28,450 nt of DNA from JANOGU01 sp964499865 (GTDB lineage Bacteria; Pseudomonadota; Alphaproteobacteria; Rhodobacterales; Rhodobacteraceae): positions 1 through 28,450 of the forward strand of contig CAZCPY010000033.1 of assembly GCA_964499865.1 (NCBI GenBank), read 5' to 3'. Below the pieces are notes generated by a model. It had not been told where the DNA came from. It ran no database searches and saw only the letters and a program-made list of their open reading frames with translations. A program made the translations under genes and the position numbers. How positions within the stretch are numbered: the first letter of the stretch is position 1; the number at the start of each line of letters is the position of its first letter. Positions 17,053 through 25,174 of this stretch are shown in pieces.

Positions 17053-18198
17053 TCAGGCGAAGTAGTCGCGCAGGATGCGGGCGTAGATGCGCTTCAGCGC
17101 CACGATCTGCGCCACCTCAACCCGTTCATCCACCTGGTGCATGGTGCGGCCGACCAGGCCGAATTCGACCACCGGGCAGTGATCCCTGACGAAGCGCGCA
17201 TCCGAGGTGCCGCCCGAGGTGGACAGCGCGGGCCGCACGCCCGTTTCGGCCTGCACCGCCCGCGCCACCAGGTCCGACAGCGGCCCCGGCGGGGTGAGGA
17301 AGCTTTCGCCCGAGATGCCGACGCCCAGGTCGAAGGTCACCCCCGTGTCGGCGGCAACGGCGTCGGCCTGCCGTCGCAGCCAGCCGGTCAGCGTGGCGCC
17401 GGTATGGGCGTCGTTGAAGCGGATGTTGACGGTGGCCCTGCATGTGGCGGGGATCACGTTCGTGGCCGGGTTGCCGGTGTCGAAGGTCACCACGGCCAGG
17501 GTGGAGGCGTCGAAATGCGCGGTGCCTGCGTCCAGCGGCTGCGCGGTCAGGCGGGACAGCAGGTCCACCAGCGCATGCACCGGGTTCTTCGCCCGCTCAG
17601 GATAGGCCGAATGGCCCTGCACGCCCCGCGCCACCAGACGCGCGGTCAGCGATCCCCTGCGGCCGATCTTCATCGCCTCGCCCATCGCCTGCGGGCAGGT
17701 CGGCTCGCCCACCAGGCAGACCGACATCGCCTCGCCCTCGCGCGCCATCCAGTCGAGCAGCGCCACCGTGCCGTCGGTCGCGCGGTCCTCCTCGTCGCCG
17801 GTGATCGCCAGCACGACGGCGCCGTCGGGCGGCGTCGCGCGCACGAAGTCCACCGCCGCCGCGACAAAGGCCGCCACACCCGACTTCATGTCGGCAGCGC
17901 CCCGGCCATGCAGCCAGCCGTCCTCGATCACCCCGCCGAAGGGGTCGCGCGTCCAGGCCGCGGCGTCGCCCACCGGCACCACGTCGGTGTGGCCGTTGAA
18001 GCCGAAGCTGCGGTTTGCGCCCTTGCGGCCCCAGCGGGCGAAAAGATTCGGCACCCCGCCCCTGTCCACCCGCGTGCAGGCAAAGCCCGCAGGCTCCAGC
18101 ACCGATTGCAGCAGCGCCAGCGCGCCGCCCTCCGCCGGCGTGACAGAGGGGCAGCGCACCAGCGCTGCGGTCAGCGCGACGGGATCGACAGGCGTCAT
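17053..18198 (-). CDS. dapE: Succinyl-diaminopimelate desuccinylase
   Basis: A 381-aa M20-family metallohydrolase that removes succinate from N-succinyl-LL-diaminopimelate on the way to lysine and peptidoglycan. Metal and catalytic residues fit DapE: H70 (NGHTDVVP), D103 (GAADMKSG), E136/E137 (TGDEED) and the GEPT motif. LSTSGGTSDARF and the C-terminal GLVGRTMHQVDERV complete the family pattern. The ATG at 18196-18198 gives a normal length; the frame is open much further upstream but that extension lies over the divergent Hint gene. In this window dapE is separated from dapD by an oppositely oriented Hint cluster and two other genes. Confidence 0.96.
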   Translation of the reverse strand: MTPVDPVALTAALVRCPSVTPAEGGALALLQSVLEPAGFACTRVDRGGVPNLFARWGRKGANRSFGFNGHTDVVPVGDAAAWTRDPFGGVIEDGWLHGRGAADMKSGVAAFVAAAVDFVRATPPDGAVVLAITGDEEDRATDGTVALLDWMAREGEAMSVCLVGEPTCPQAMGEAMKIGRRGSLTARLVARGVQGHSAYPERAKNPVHALVDLLSRLTAQPLDAGTAHFDASTLAVVTFDTGNPATNVIPATCRATVNIRFNDAHTGATLTGWLRRQADAVAADTGVTFDLGVGISGESFLTPPGPLSDLVARAVQAETGVRPALSTSGGTSDARFVRDHCPVVEFGLVGRTMHQVDERVEVAQIVALKRIYARILRDYFA

Positions 18199-18285
18199 GG
18201 CGCGGGCATAGCGCGGGCGTCCCAAGGGCGCAACGCGGCAACCGCGACCGACGCGCAACCCCGGGCCCGGCGACCGGGCCGCCGG

Positions 18286-18314
18286 TTGCCGCAAGGCCGG
18301 TTTCGCGCTACGTT
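18286..18314 (+). promoter_or_regulatory. Candidate promoter of the first Hint gene
   Basis: TTGCCG at 18286 and TACGTT at 18309 are spaced by 17 bp. They are followed by a GGCACAACACCAAGC stretch that resembles the region after the candidate promoter of the second Hint gene. The likeness between the two upstream regions supports a functional element. Confidence 0.4.
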
Positions 18315-18367
18315 TGCGGCACAACACCAAGCGCCAGGCCCATCGGCCAAGGCGTGATCGGGCAGAA

Positions 18368-19948
18368 ATGGCAACAGGCGCTGACGGGGCGCAACCTGGG
18401 GACGTGGCCGCCCTGGCGGTAGCGCGCGCGCTCTTGCCCGCGGGCTTTGCCGTCGTGCGCGCCAGCCGGGACGGGCCGGGAAGGCCGCAACCTGCCGACG
18501 GCGGCGCCTGCTGGTCTGGCGCAGGCGACGGCCCCGGCGTGGTCGACATCGACTTCATCCCGGACCGGGACCGGGCGGAGCTGGCCCTGCGGCTGCACCT
18601 GACCGACGCGGCCGACCTGCAGCGGCTGTGTGACGGCGGCATCCTGGGCCTGTGGCTTGACGGCCGCCCGACCGCCCCCGCAAGCCCGGCGCCGCAGGCC
18701 GAGGGGCCTCCCGCCGCCGCGCCTGCCGTCGCCGCGGGCGACAGCCTTGCGGTCGACCTTGCGATCACCCTGCCGCTGGTCCCCGGTGCGCTGACCTCTC
18801 TGCGGCTGTCGCTCGACCCCGGCGAGGCGGCCGGGGCGGTGCGGCTGACGGCGGCGTCCGGGGCGGCACCGGCGGCGGGCGAGGTTGGCCCGGACGGGAG
18901 GGCGCGGCGGCGCGCAGCGGTGGCGGCGGCCATCGGCGCGGCGGTGGTCGCCGCATCCGGCGGCACGGCCGAGGCCGCGCCGGGCAACGGCAACGGCAAC
19001 GGCAACAACGGCAACGGCGGCAACGGCAACAACGGCAACGGCAACGGCAACGGCAACGGGAACCAGCAGGGTGCCGTCGCCAATCCCGACTTCGTCACCG
19101 TCGCGCGGCAGTCGTCCGTCACCGTCGACCTGCGCGCAAATGACACTTCGGCCAATACCAACGCGCTGTGGATCACCCAGATCAACGGCGTGGCGGTCAG
19201 CGCCGGGCAGACCGTCACCTTGCCGACCGGCCAGACCGTCCGGCTGAACGCCAACGGCACCGTCACGATCACCGCCGACAGCGATATCGAGACGGTGCAG
19301 TTCGTCTACCGCGTCGCCACCGGCAACGGCAACGGCGTCGGATCGACCGGCAGGGTCACCGTCACTACTGTTCCCTGCTTCACCGCCGGAACCCGCATCC
19401 TGACCCCGTCGGGCGAGCGGCGGGTGGAGGACCTGCGTCCCGGCGACCTTGTCACCACGCTCGACCACGGGCCCCAGGCGCTGCGCTGGGTCGGCGCGCG
19501 GACGGTGCCCGCGACCGGCGACCTGGCCCCGATCGCGATCCGTGCGGGCACTTTCGGCCCGCATCGCGCCCTGCGCCTGTCCCCGCAGCACCGGCTGCTG
19601 GTCCGCGACGTGCTGGCCGACCTGATGTTCGGCGAGGCCGAGGTGCTGGTCGCCGCCAGGGACCTGGTCGACGGCACCTCGGTCACCCGGCGCGAGGGCG
19701 GGATGGTGACCTACCTCCACCTTCTGTTCGACCGGCACGAGATCGTGCTGGCCGAGGGGCTGGCGAGCGAAAGCTACCTGCCCGGCGGCCAGACCGCCGC
19801 AGGGCTGGATCCCGTGCAGGTCGACGAGGTGCGGCGCCTGTTCCCGGACTTCGATCCCGGGACAGGCCGGGGCTACGGTCGCGCGGCGCGCCGTCTGCTG
19901 AAACGGCACGAGGCAGAGGTGCTCTTCTGCCCCCGCGCCGCGGCCTGA
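18368..19948 (+). CDS. Hint-domain (Hint_2) protein with Gly-Asn linker
   Basis: A 526-aa protein. Residues 1 to about 175 are an unrecognised acidic domain without a signal peptide. Residues 178-203 look like an internal signal or membrane segment: R-A-R-R-R, a 15-residue Ala/Val core, then A-E-A. A Gly-Asn repeat spans 206-232. A beta-rich module (ITQINGVAVSAGQTVTLPTGQ) follows. The C-terminal Hint domain begins at C337 (PCFTAGTRI), with the block-B His at H408 (LSPQHRLLV) and FDRHEIV further on. Hint folds self-cleave at the N-terminal Cys or transfer the cut end. No ester acceptor or intein C-terminal Asn-Cys is visible. ATG 18368 is preferred to an upstream TTG. It is divergent from dapE. 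Confidence 0.8.
   Translation: MATGADGAQPGDVAALAVARALLPAGFAVVRASRDGPGRPQPADGGACWSGAGDGPGVVDIDFIPDRDRAELALRLHLTDAADLQRLCDGGILGLWLDGRPTAPASPAPQAEGPPAAAPAVAAGDSLAVDLAITLPLVPGALTSLRLSLDPGEAAGAVRLTAASGAAPAAGEVGPDGRARRRAAVAAAIGAAVVAASGGTAEAAPGNGNGNGNNGNGGNGNNGNGNGNGNGNQQGAVANPDFVTVARQSSVTVDLRANDTSANTNALWITQINGVAVSAGQTVTLPTGQTVRLNANGTVTITADSDIETVQFVYRVATGNGNGVGSTGRVTVTTVPCFTAGTRILTPSGERRVEDLRPGDLVTTLDHGPQALRWVGARTVPATGDLAPIAIRAGTFGPHRALRLSPQHRLLVRDVLADLMFGEAEVLVAARDLVDGTSVTRREGGMVTYLHLLFDRHEIVLAEGLASESYLPGGQTAAGLDPVQVDEVRRLFPDFDPGTGRGYGRAARRLLKRHEAEVLFCPRAAA
18983..19063 (+). repeat. In-frame GGCAAC microsatellite encoding a Gly-Asn linker
   Basis: Eighty-one bases consist almost only of GGC and AAC codons and encode 27 Gly and Asn residues. 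The six-base unit keeps the reading frame if copies are gained or lost, so linker length could vary between strains without destroying the protein. Confidence 0.9.
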
Positions 19949-20005
19949 CCTGTTGCGGTCGGGCAACCTGCGGTGGCAACGCGGTCACGCCCGGGCAGAA
20001 AGCGG

Positions 20006-20033
20006 TGGACAGGGCGCTGCTCCTTCCTAGGAT
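20006..20033 (+). promoter_or_regulatory. Candidate promoter of the second Hint gene
   Basis: TGGACA at 20006 and TAGGAT at 20028 are spaced by 16 bp and are followed by GGGCAACAACAAGC, similar to the sequence after the first Hint gene's candidate promoter. This leaves a 5' leader of about 150 bases before the ATG at 20192, in which I see no clear riboswitch. Confidence 0.4.
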
Positions 20034-20191
20034 GAGGGCAACAACAAGCCCCGGGCAGGGCAAACGCCAGGCGCACAAGCGCCGCGAGGTCGAGCAGGAC
20101 CTTCCGCCCCCGACGCGCTCTCCGGCCGCCGCGCCGGGGCTTCGGGGACGTTGCGCGCGGCCTGACCCGCGGGCGCACCGGGGATGCGGGC

Positions 20192-21772
20192 ATGGCGATA
20201 GGCGCCGAGCTGACCTACAACACCAACGCCAGTGCGCTGGCGATGGCGAACGCGATCTTCGGCAACGGCGTGACCGTCGTTGCCGCCTCGACCAACGTGG
20301 CGCAGAACTCGACCTCGACGGCGACCTTTTCCAACGGCCAGCTTGCGCCGGGCGTCGTGCCTTCGACCTCGGGCGTGATCCTGTCGACCGGCGATGCGCG
20401 CAGCTTCACCCAGTCCTCGGGCGATCCCAACCGGTCCACCCAGACCTCGCTTGACACCGCGGGCACCAACAACAACGCCGACTTCAACGCGATTGCGGGC
20501 ACCAACACCTATGACGGGGTCTGGCTGAACGCCGACTTCATCCCGCAGGGCGAATACATGACGATGCAGTTCGTCTTCTCGTCCGAGGAATACCCGGAGT
20601 TCATCAACAGCCAGTACAACGACGTCGTGGGCGTCTGGGTAAATGGCGTGCATGTGCCCATTGTGGTCGGCAACGGCACCACCTCGGTCAACAACATCAA
20701 CACGACGAACCAGGAAAACCTGGTCCGGTCGAACACGAACGACGCCTACAACACCGAGATGGACGGGTTCACCATCACCCTGTCGCTGACCATGCAGGTC
20801 AATCCGGGCGTCGTGAACTCGATCCGCATCGGCATCGCCGATGCCACCGACAGCGTCTACGACTCGAACCTGCTGATCGCCGGCGACAGCGTGCAGACCG
20901 CGCTGGTCGCGCGCGCCGACACCACGACGCTGAACCCCGACGGCGAAAAGACGATCCGCGCGCTGGACAACGACATCAGCCAGCCGGGCACGACGCTAAC
21001 GATCACCCAGATCAACGGCGTCGCGGTGACCGCGGGGTCGATCATCACCCTGCCGTCCGGCCAGCAGATCCGGCTGAACGCGGACGGCACCTTCACCATC
21101 TGGGGCGACGGTCAGGTCGAATCCAAGAGCTTTACCTACACGGTCAAGGACACGCTGGGGAACACGTCGACCGGCTTTGTCACGATCAACTCGATCCCCT
21201 GCTTCGTCGCCGGCACCCGCATCCGCACGCCGGGCGGCGACGTGCCGGTCGAGGCTCTGCGGCCGGGCGACCTGGTGCTGACGCATGACGACGGACCGCA
21301 GCCGCTGCGCTGGATCGGCATGCGCACGGTCCCGGCCGAGGGCGCGCTGGCGCCCGTGCATATCCGCGCGGGCACCTTCGGGCGGCACGGCGCGCTGCGC
21401 CTGTCGCCGCAGCACCGCGTTCTGGTGCGCGACAGCCTGGCCGAACTGCTGTTCGGCGAACCCGAGGTGCTGGTGGCCGCCAAGGATCTGGTGAACGGCC
21501 TGTCCGTCACCGAACGGCCCGGCGGCGAGGTGACCTACGTCCACCTGATGTTCGACCGCCATCAGGTCGTCTGGTCCGAGGGTCTGGCGACCGAAAGCTT
21601 CCTGCCCGGGCCGCAGACCGGCCGCATGCTGGAGGACCCGCAGACGCGGGAACTGCGGGCGCTGTTCCCCGACCTCGATCCTTCCACCGGCGAAGGCTAC
21701 AGCCCGGCGGTGCGGCGCACGCTCAGGGCGCACGAGGCGCAGGTGCTGTTTTCCCGGGCGCGCGCGGCGTGA
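20192..21772 (+). CDS. Choice-of-anchor L / Hint-domain protein
   Basis: A 526-aa protein. The first 240 residues form a choice-of-anchor L domain, marked by SSEEYPEF at 130-137, then VGVWVNGVHVP and GIADATDSVYDSNLLI; such domains occur in bacterial surface proteins. A beta module (ITQINGVAVTAGSIITLPSGQ) closely matches that of the upstream paralogue. The Hint domain starts at C337 (PCFVAGTRI) with the His at H408 (LSPQHRVLV) and ends HEAQVLFSRARAA. No N-terminal signal peptide is seen, so export, if any, would need a type I or similar system that is not encoded nearby. The Hint part could cleave the anchor domain from the C-terminal part. The stop overlaps the third Hint gene by GTGA. Confidence 0.82.
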   Translation: MAIGAELTYNTNASALAMANAIFGNGVTVVAASTNVAQNSTSTATFSNGQLAPGVVPSTSGVILSTGDARSFTQSSGDPNRSTQTSLDTAGTNNNADFNAIAGTNTYDGVWLNADFIPQGEYMTMQFVFSSEEYPEFINSQYNDVVGVWVNGVHVPIVVGNGTTSVNNINTTNQENLVRSNTNDAYNTEMDGFTITLSLTMQVNPGVVNSIRIGIADATDSVYDSNLLIAGDSVQTALVARADTTTLNPDGEKTIRALDNDISQPGTTLTITQINGVAVTAGSIITLPSGQQIRLNADGTFTIWGDGQVESKSFTYTVKDTLGNTSTGFVTINSIPCFVAGTRIRTPGGDVPVEALRPGDLVLTHDDGPQPLRWIGMRTVPAEGALAPVHIRAGTFGRHGALRLSPQHRVLVRDSLAELLFGEPEVLVAAKDLVNGLSVTERPGGEVTYVHLMFDRHQVVWSEGLATESFLPGPQTGRMLEDPQTRELRALFPDLDPSTGEGYSPAVRRTLRAHEAQVLFSRARAA

Positions 21773-22782
21773 CCGGCAGCGTGAAAGGCCCGGGCTGGAT
21801 CGCCCTGTCGGACCGCGAGGGGCTGATCGCACCCTGCGACAGCGGCCCGCTTCTGGCCCGCGGCGCGCTGGTGATCGAAGTGGCGCTGCCCCTGCCGCGG
21901 CGCGCCGTCCTGCTGGACTGGCGGCGCATGCAGGGCTGGGAACGGGCGCTGTCGGTCTTCGCCGATGCCGAGGCGGGGATCACCCTTCTGCACCGGCAGG
22001 GCCGCGCGCAGGCGCGTCACCGGATCGCCGGGCCGCTGGACCTGGGCGACGGCGGCCTGCTGCGGCTGACGCTGTCCTGGGATGCGCCGCGGCGGGTGTG
22101 GCAGATGTCGGCCGAACAGCCCGGCCGCGGCGCGGCCCCCGCGGTGCGCCAGGGCCGCGACCCCCTGCCGATGGCGGCGGCCGACATCGCCGCGCTGTGC
22201 GCGCCCGGCGGGCCCGACCTGCGGCACCTTGCGGTGCAGTGGTTCGGCATCGCCTCCGATGCGGCCGTGCTGGCGGGCGATGCGCCCTGGGTCGGGCCGC
22301 GCACCCCCGTGGCCACCCCCGGCGGCGCCGTGGCGGCCGAGGCGCTGGCGCCCGGCTGCGTGGTGCTGACCGACCGCGGGCCCGCGACCGTCACGCAGGC
22401 CGACCGCGCCGACCGCCCCGGGCGCGGCAGCCAGGCGCCCGTCCTGCTGCGCGCGCCCTTCTTCGGCGATGCCGACCTGCTGGTTTCGGCCGGCACGGCG
22501 CTGGCGCTGTCGGGGCCCGAGGTCGAATACCTGACCGGCGACGAAGGCGCGCTGGTCGAGGCGCGCCACCTCTGCGACGGGCTGGCCGCCCTGCCGGACA
22601 CCCGCCGCCCGGTCGTCAGCGGCATCGCGCTGCGGCTGGACCGTCCGGGCCTGCTGCTGAGCGGCGGCTGCCGCCTGTTGCCCGGCGGCACGGCCCCCGA
22701 GGGCCTGCGCCGCCTGTCGGCGGCCGAGGCGGTGTCGCTGATGGGCCTGCTGGGCCGCGGCGGGCAGGTGCGGGCGGCCTGA
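21769..22782 (+). CDS. Degenerate Hint-like protein
   Basis: A 337-aa protein translationally coupled to the upstream Hint gene (GTG start within GTGA). Residues 1 to about 130 resemble the LamG-like N-terminal part often found before Hint domains in this bacterial group (GWIALSDREGLIAP, ALVIEVALPLP, LDWRRMQGWERALSVFAD). Residues about 172-300 align with the Hint domain of the neighbour: APW-VGPRTPVATPGG against IPC-FVAGTRIRTPGG. The catalytic Cys is replaced by W174, and the block-B His is absent (LLVSAGTALAL in place of LSPQHRVLV). YLTGDEGALVEARHLCDGL keeps the later Hint shape. It is probably not self-cleaving and may bind or chaperone the active Hint proteins; that role is a guess. Confidence 0.65.
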   Translation: MTGSVKGPGWIALSDREGLIAPCDSGPLLARGALVIEVALPLPRRAVLLDWRRMQGWERALSVFADAEAGITLLHRQGRAQARHRIAGPLDLGDGGLLRLTLSWDAPRRVWQMSAEQPGRGAAPAVRQGRDPLPMAAADIAALCAPGGPDLRHLAVQWFGIASDAAVLAGDAPWVGPRTPVATPGGAVAAEALAPGCVVLTDRGPATVTQADRADRPGRGSQAPVLLRAPFFGDADLLVSAGTALALSGPEVEYLTGDEGALVEARHLCDGLAALPDTRRPVVSGIALRLDRPGLLLSGGCRLLPGGTAPEGLRRLSAAEAVSLMGLLGRGGQVRAA

Positions 22783-22789
22783 GGCGGCG

Positions 22790-23101
22790 TCAGTCCTGAA
22801 ACGGCGTGACCTGCGCCACGATCACCGCATTCTCGGCCAGGGCCCGGTCCATCAGCGCGGCCTCCCCGGGCGCGATCACGGTGCCCGCGGCCTCGATCCC
22901 GGCGCGCGCGCCGTGGCTTTCGACCGTCAGCACCGCAAGGTCGGCGGTCTTGAGCACGGCGACCGTCTCGCGCACCGCCTCGTCTTCGGTGGTTCCGCCG
23001 GCATAACACAAAAGGGCGGCGCCGGTGGCGCCTTCGGGCAGGCCGTCGCCGGGCTTGCGGCCCACCTCGACCAGCAGCATGTAGACCTGCGGGACAGTCA
23101 C
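22790..23101 (-). CDS. Conserved small protein of unknown function
   Basis: A 103-aa cytosolic-looking protein without signal or membrane segment. It begins at GTG 23101, with MTVPQVYMLLVEVGRK as an N-terminal strand. GATGAALLCYAGGTTEDEAVRETVAVLKTADL and ALAENAVIVAQVTPF follow, an alpha/beta arrangement of two similar half units that suggests a small ferredoxin-like fold. I recall like proteins in other Rhodobacteraceae but know no function. It converges on the third Hint gene with only 7 bp between stops. The reading frame has good codon use and no competing frame. Confidence 0.65.
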   Translation of the reverse strand: MTVPQVYMLLVEVGRKPGDGLPEGATGAALLCYAGGTTEDEAVRETVAVLKTADLAVLTVESHGARAGIEAAGTVIAPGEAALMDRALAENAVIVAQVTPFQD

Positions 23102-23165
23102 CGGGATACCGGGGGTTGAGGCGTGTCGATCATGACCGCCCCCGTGCCGCCCTGGCGCGGCGCTG

Positions 23166-24140
23166 TCAACCGGCCGTCACCATCGGCGCCATCGCCGCCA
23201 GCGCCGCCTGCCGCACCGTGTCGAGATGCGCCCGCCGTACCAGTGCGCGCTTGCGTTTGGCGGCGGGCATGTCATCGACCGGCGACAGCGCCACCGGAAG
23301 CGGGATCAGCACCCCGCGCGACGACAGCGGCAGGGCGCCCAAGGTCTGCCAGAAATCGGCATAGGCGGTTTCCAGATGCGGGCCGAGGTCGGGCGAATGC
23401 ACGGGGTGCGCCTGCGGCGCGATGCCCACGGCCAGGCGGCCGCCTTCGGCCAGGATCAGCCCTTCCAGCGCGGCAAAGCACAGATGCGCCGCCGTCACCC
23501 GGTCAAAGGCCGCGTGAAAGGCATCCTGATAGCCTCGCTCGGCGGTCAGCTGCTTGCGGGTCACGAAATGCACCGTCGCGGGCAGGTCGGCGGTGCCGTT
23601 CGGGTCCACCACTTCCCGCGGCACGCGCGAGAACGACATCACGCAGATGCGCAGGGACCCGGCGCGCAGCACCACCGACAGCCCGCCCTCGACCAGCACG
23701 TCCTGCCCGGCCTCCAGGCTGATGCGCCAGGGGCCTTCGCCCTGCCACAGCGTCAGCCCGCCGGTCCGGTAGACCGCCTGCCGGTAGGCCGCCGTATGGG
23801 CCGCCTGTTCGGTGGCGTAATGCGTCACCGCGGCCGCCAGCCGCAGGCGGGGCGGCAGGTCGCGGGCGAGGTAGTGGCGCTGCGCCAGGAAGAACAGCGG
23901 ATCGGTCTCGCGCGTCTGCGCCAGATGCGCGGCAAAGGATTCCGACGCCGCCAGCGTGGCAAAGGCGCCCGAGGCCAGCATCACCCGCGCCCGCCGCAGC
24001 CCGCGCGCCACCGCCGTCCCCAGACCCTGCCCCCGGTCAGCCCGCCAGCCATCCCGCAGCGCCGAAAGACGCCCGCCCGCAAGCGGCGATGCCGCTGCGG
24101 GACCCTCCGCGATCCAGCCCTCGTCGGCCGCCAGCGACAA
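23166..24140 (-). CDS. DUF535 (VirK/YbjX)-like protein
   Basis: A protein of about 324 aa. The central part follows the DUF535 pattern of VirK/YbjX proteins: FFLAQRHYLARDLPPRLRLAAAVTHY, then LVEGGLSVVLRAGSLRICVMSFSRV, a basic TRKQLTAERGYQDAF segment and a C-terminal HLETAYADFWQTLG. VirK of enteric bacteria affects surface-protein localisation and envelope stress resistance, but no biochemical activity is established. The first start in frame is TTG at 24140 with GAAAGG upstream; reading frame continues open further 5', so the true N-terminus is uncertain. It lies 84 bp downstream of dapD on the same strand and may be co-transcribed with it. Confidence 0.65.
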   Translation of the reverse strand: MSLAADEGWIAEGPAAASPLAGGRLSALRDGWRADRGQGLGTAVARGLRRARVMLASGAFATLAASESFAAHLAQTRETDPLFFLAQRHYLARDLPPRLRLAAAVTHYATEQAAHTAAYRQAVYRTGGLTLWQGEGPWRISLEAGQDVLVEGGLSVVLRAGSLRICVMSFSRVPREVVDPNGTADLPATVHFVTRKQLTAERGYQDAFHAAFDRVTAAHLCFAALEGLILAEGGRLAVGIAPQAHPVHSPDLGPHLETAYADFWQTLGALPLSSRGVLIPLPVALSPVDDMPAAKRKRALVRRAHLDTVRQAALAAMAPMVTAG

Positions 24141-24224
24141 ACCTGCGCCTTTCCCGTTCCGCCAGGATAGCAGGGCAGGGCGATCCTGTCGCCGCCAAGG
24201 CAGGACCGCGGCAGAAAGCGGGCG

Positions 24225-25049
24225 TCAGTCCCGCAGCAGTTCGTTGATCGAGGTCTTGGCCCGGGTCTGGGCATCCACCTTCTTCACGATCACGGCGCAG
24301 TAGAGGCTGATCCCGCCCTTTGACGGCATCGAACCGGCGACGACGACCGACCCGGCGGGCACCTCGCCATACATCACCGCGCCGGTCTCGCGGTCGACGA
24401 TCTTCGTGGACTTGCCGATGAAGACGCCCATGCCGAGGACCGCGCCCTCGCGCACGATGCAGCCCTCGACCACCTCGGACCGCGCGCCGATGAAGCAGTC
24501 GTCCTCGATGATCGTGGGGCCCGCCTGCATGGGTTCCAGCACGCCGCCGATGCCGACGCCGCCCGACAGGTGGACGTTGCGCCCGATCTGCGCGCAGGAG
24601 CCGACCGTGGCCCAGCCGTCGACCATCGAGCCCTCGCCCACATGGGCGCCGACGTTTACGAAGGACGGCATCAGCACGACGCCCTTGCCGATGAAGGCCG
24701 ACCGGCGGACGATCGACCCCGGCACGGCGCGGAAACCCGCGGCGCGCCAGTCCTCGGGCCCCCAGCCCTGCCATTTGGAGGGCACCTTGTCCCACCAGGT
24801 CCCGCCGCCGTTCGACCCCGAAATCTCGGCCATGTCGGACAGCCGGAAGGACAGCAGCACCGCCTTCTTGGCCCACTGGTTCACATGCCAGTCGGTGCCC
24901 CGCTTTTCCGCCACCCGCAGGGTGCCCGCATCCAGCGCCGACAGGGTTGCCTCGATGGCCTCGCGCGCCTCGCCCCCGGTCGCCGGGCTGATGGCGTCGC
25001 GCGCCTCCCAGGCGGTCTCGATGGCGGCCTCGAGTGCGGCATGCGGCAT
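24225..25049 (-). CDS. dapD: 2,3,4,5-tetrahydropyridine-2,6-dicarboxylate N-succinyltransferase
   Basis: A 274-aa enzyme that succinylates tetrahydrodipicolinate in the diaminopimelate/lysine pathway; dapE in this window removes the succinyl group later. The left-handed beta-helix is visible as hexapeptide repeats (SFVNVGAHVGEGSMVDGWATVGSCAQIGRNVHLSGGVGIGGVLEP in successive turns). KSTKIVDRETGAVMYGEVPAGSVVVAGSMPS is the family C-terminal cap. The length is exactly the usual one. A GGAGGAAA ribosome site stands before the ATG at 25049. Confidence 0.97.
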   Translation of the reverse strand: MPHAALEAAIETAWEARDAISPATGGEAREAIEATLSALDAGTLRVAEKRGTDWHVNQWAKKAVLLSFRLSDMAEISGSNGGGTWWDKVPSKWQGWGPEDWRAAGFRAVPGSIVRRSAFIGKGVVLMPSFVNVGAHVGEGSMVDGWATVGSCAQIGRNVHLSGGVGIGGVLEPMQAGPTIIEDDCFIGARSEVVEGCIVREGAVLGMGVFIGKSTKIVDRETGAVMYGEVPAGSVVVAGSMPSKGGISLYCAVIVKKVDAQTRAKTSINELLRD

Positions 25050-25174
25050 GGGCTTTCCTCCGGTTGACAGCGCGGGCTTCTAGCGGCGGGCGCAGGCAGC
25101 GGCAATGCCGCCTTGCGCGCGGTTCCCTTGGGCCGCGGCGCAGGCTAGACCCGGAGGGAAGGGAGACCCCACCG

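Noticed and set aside
14447..17065. 872-aa open frame on the plus strand opposite rnr
   Set aside because: The opposite strand encodes a full RNase R with all domains; this frame shows no recognisable motif.
18983..19063. A CRISPR-like or satellite array
   Set aside because: The repeats are six bases, have no spacers, and encode a Gly-Asn linker in frame within an intact gene.
19949..20191. A small gene in the gap between the first two Hint genes
   Set aside because: No frame there has a ribosome site with coding-like content; the region is better explained as promoter and leader.
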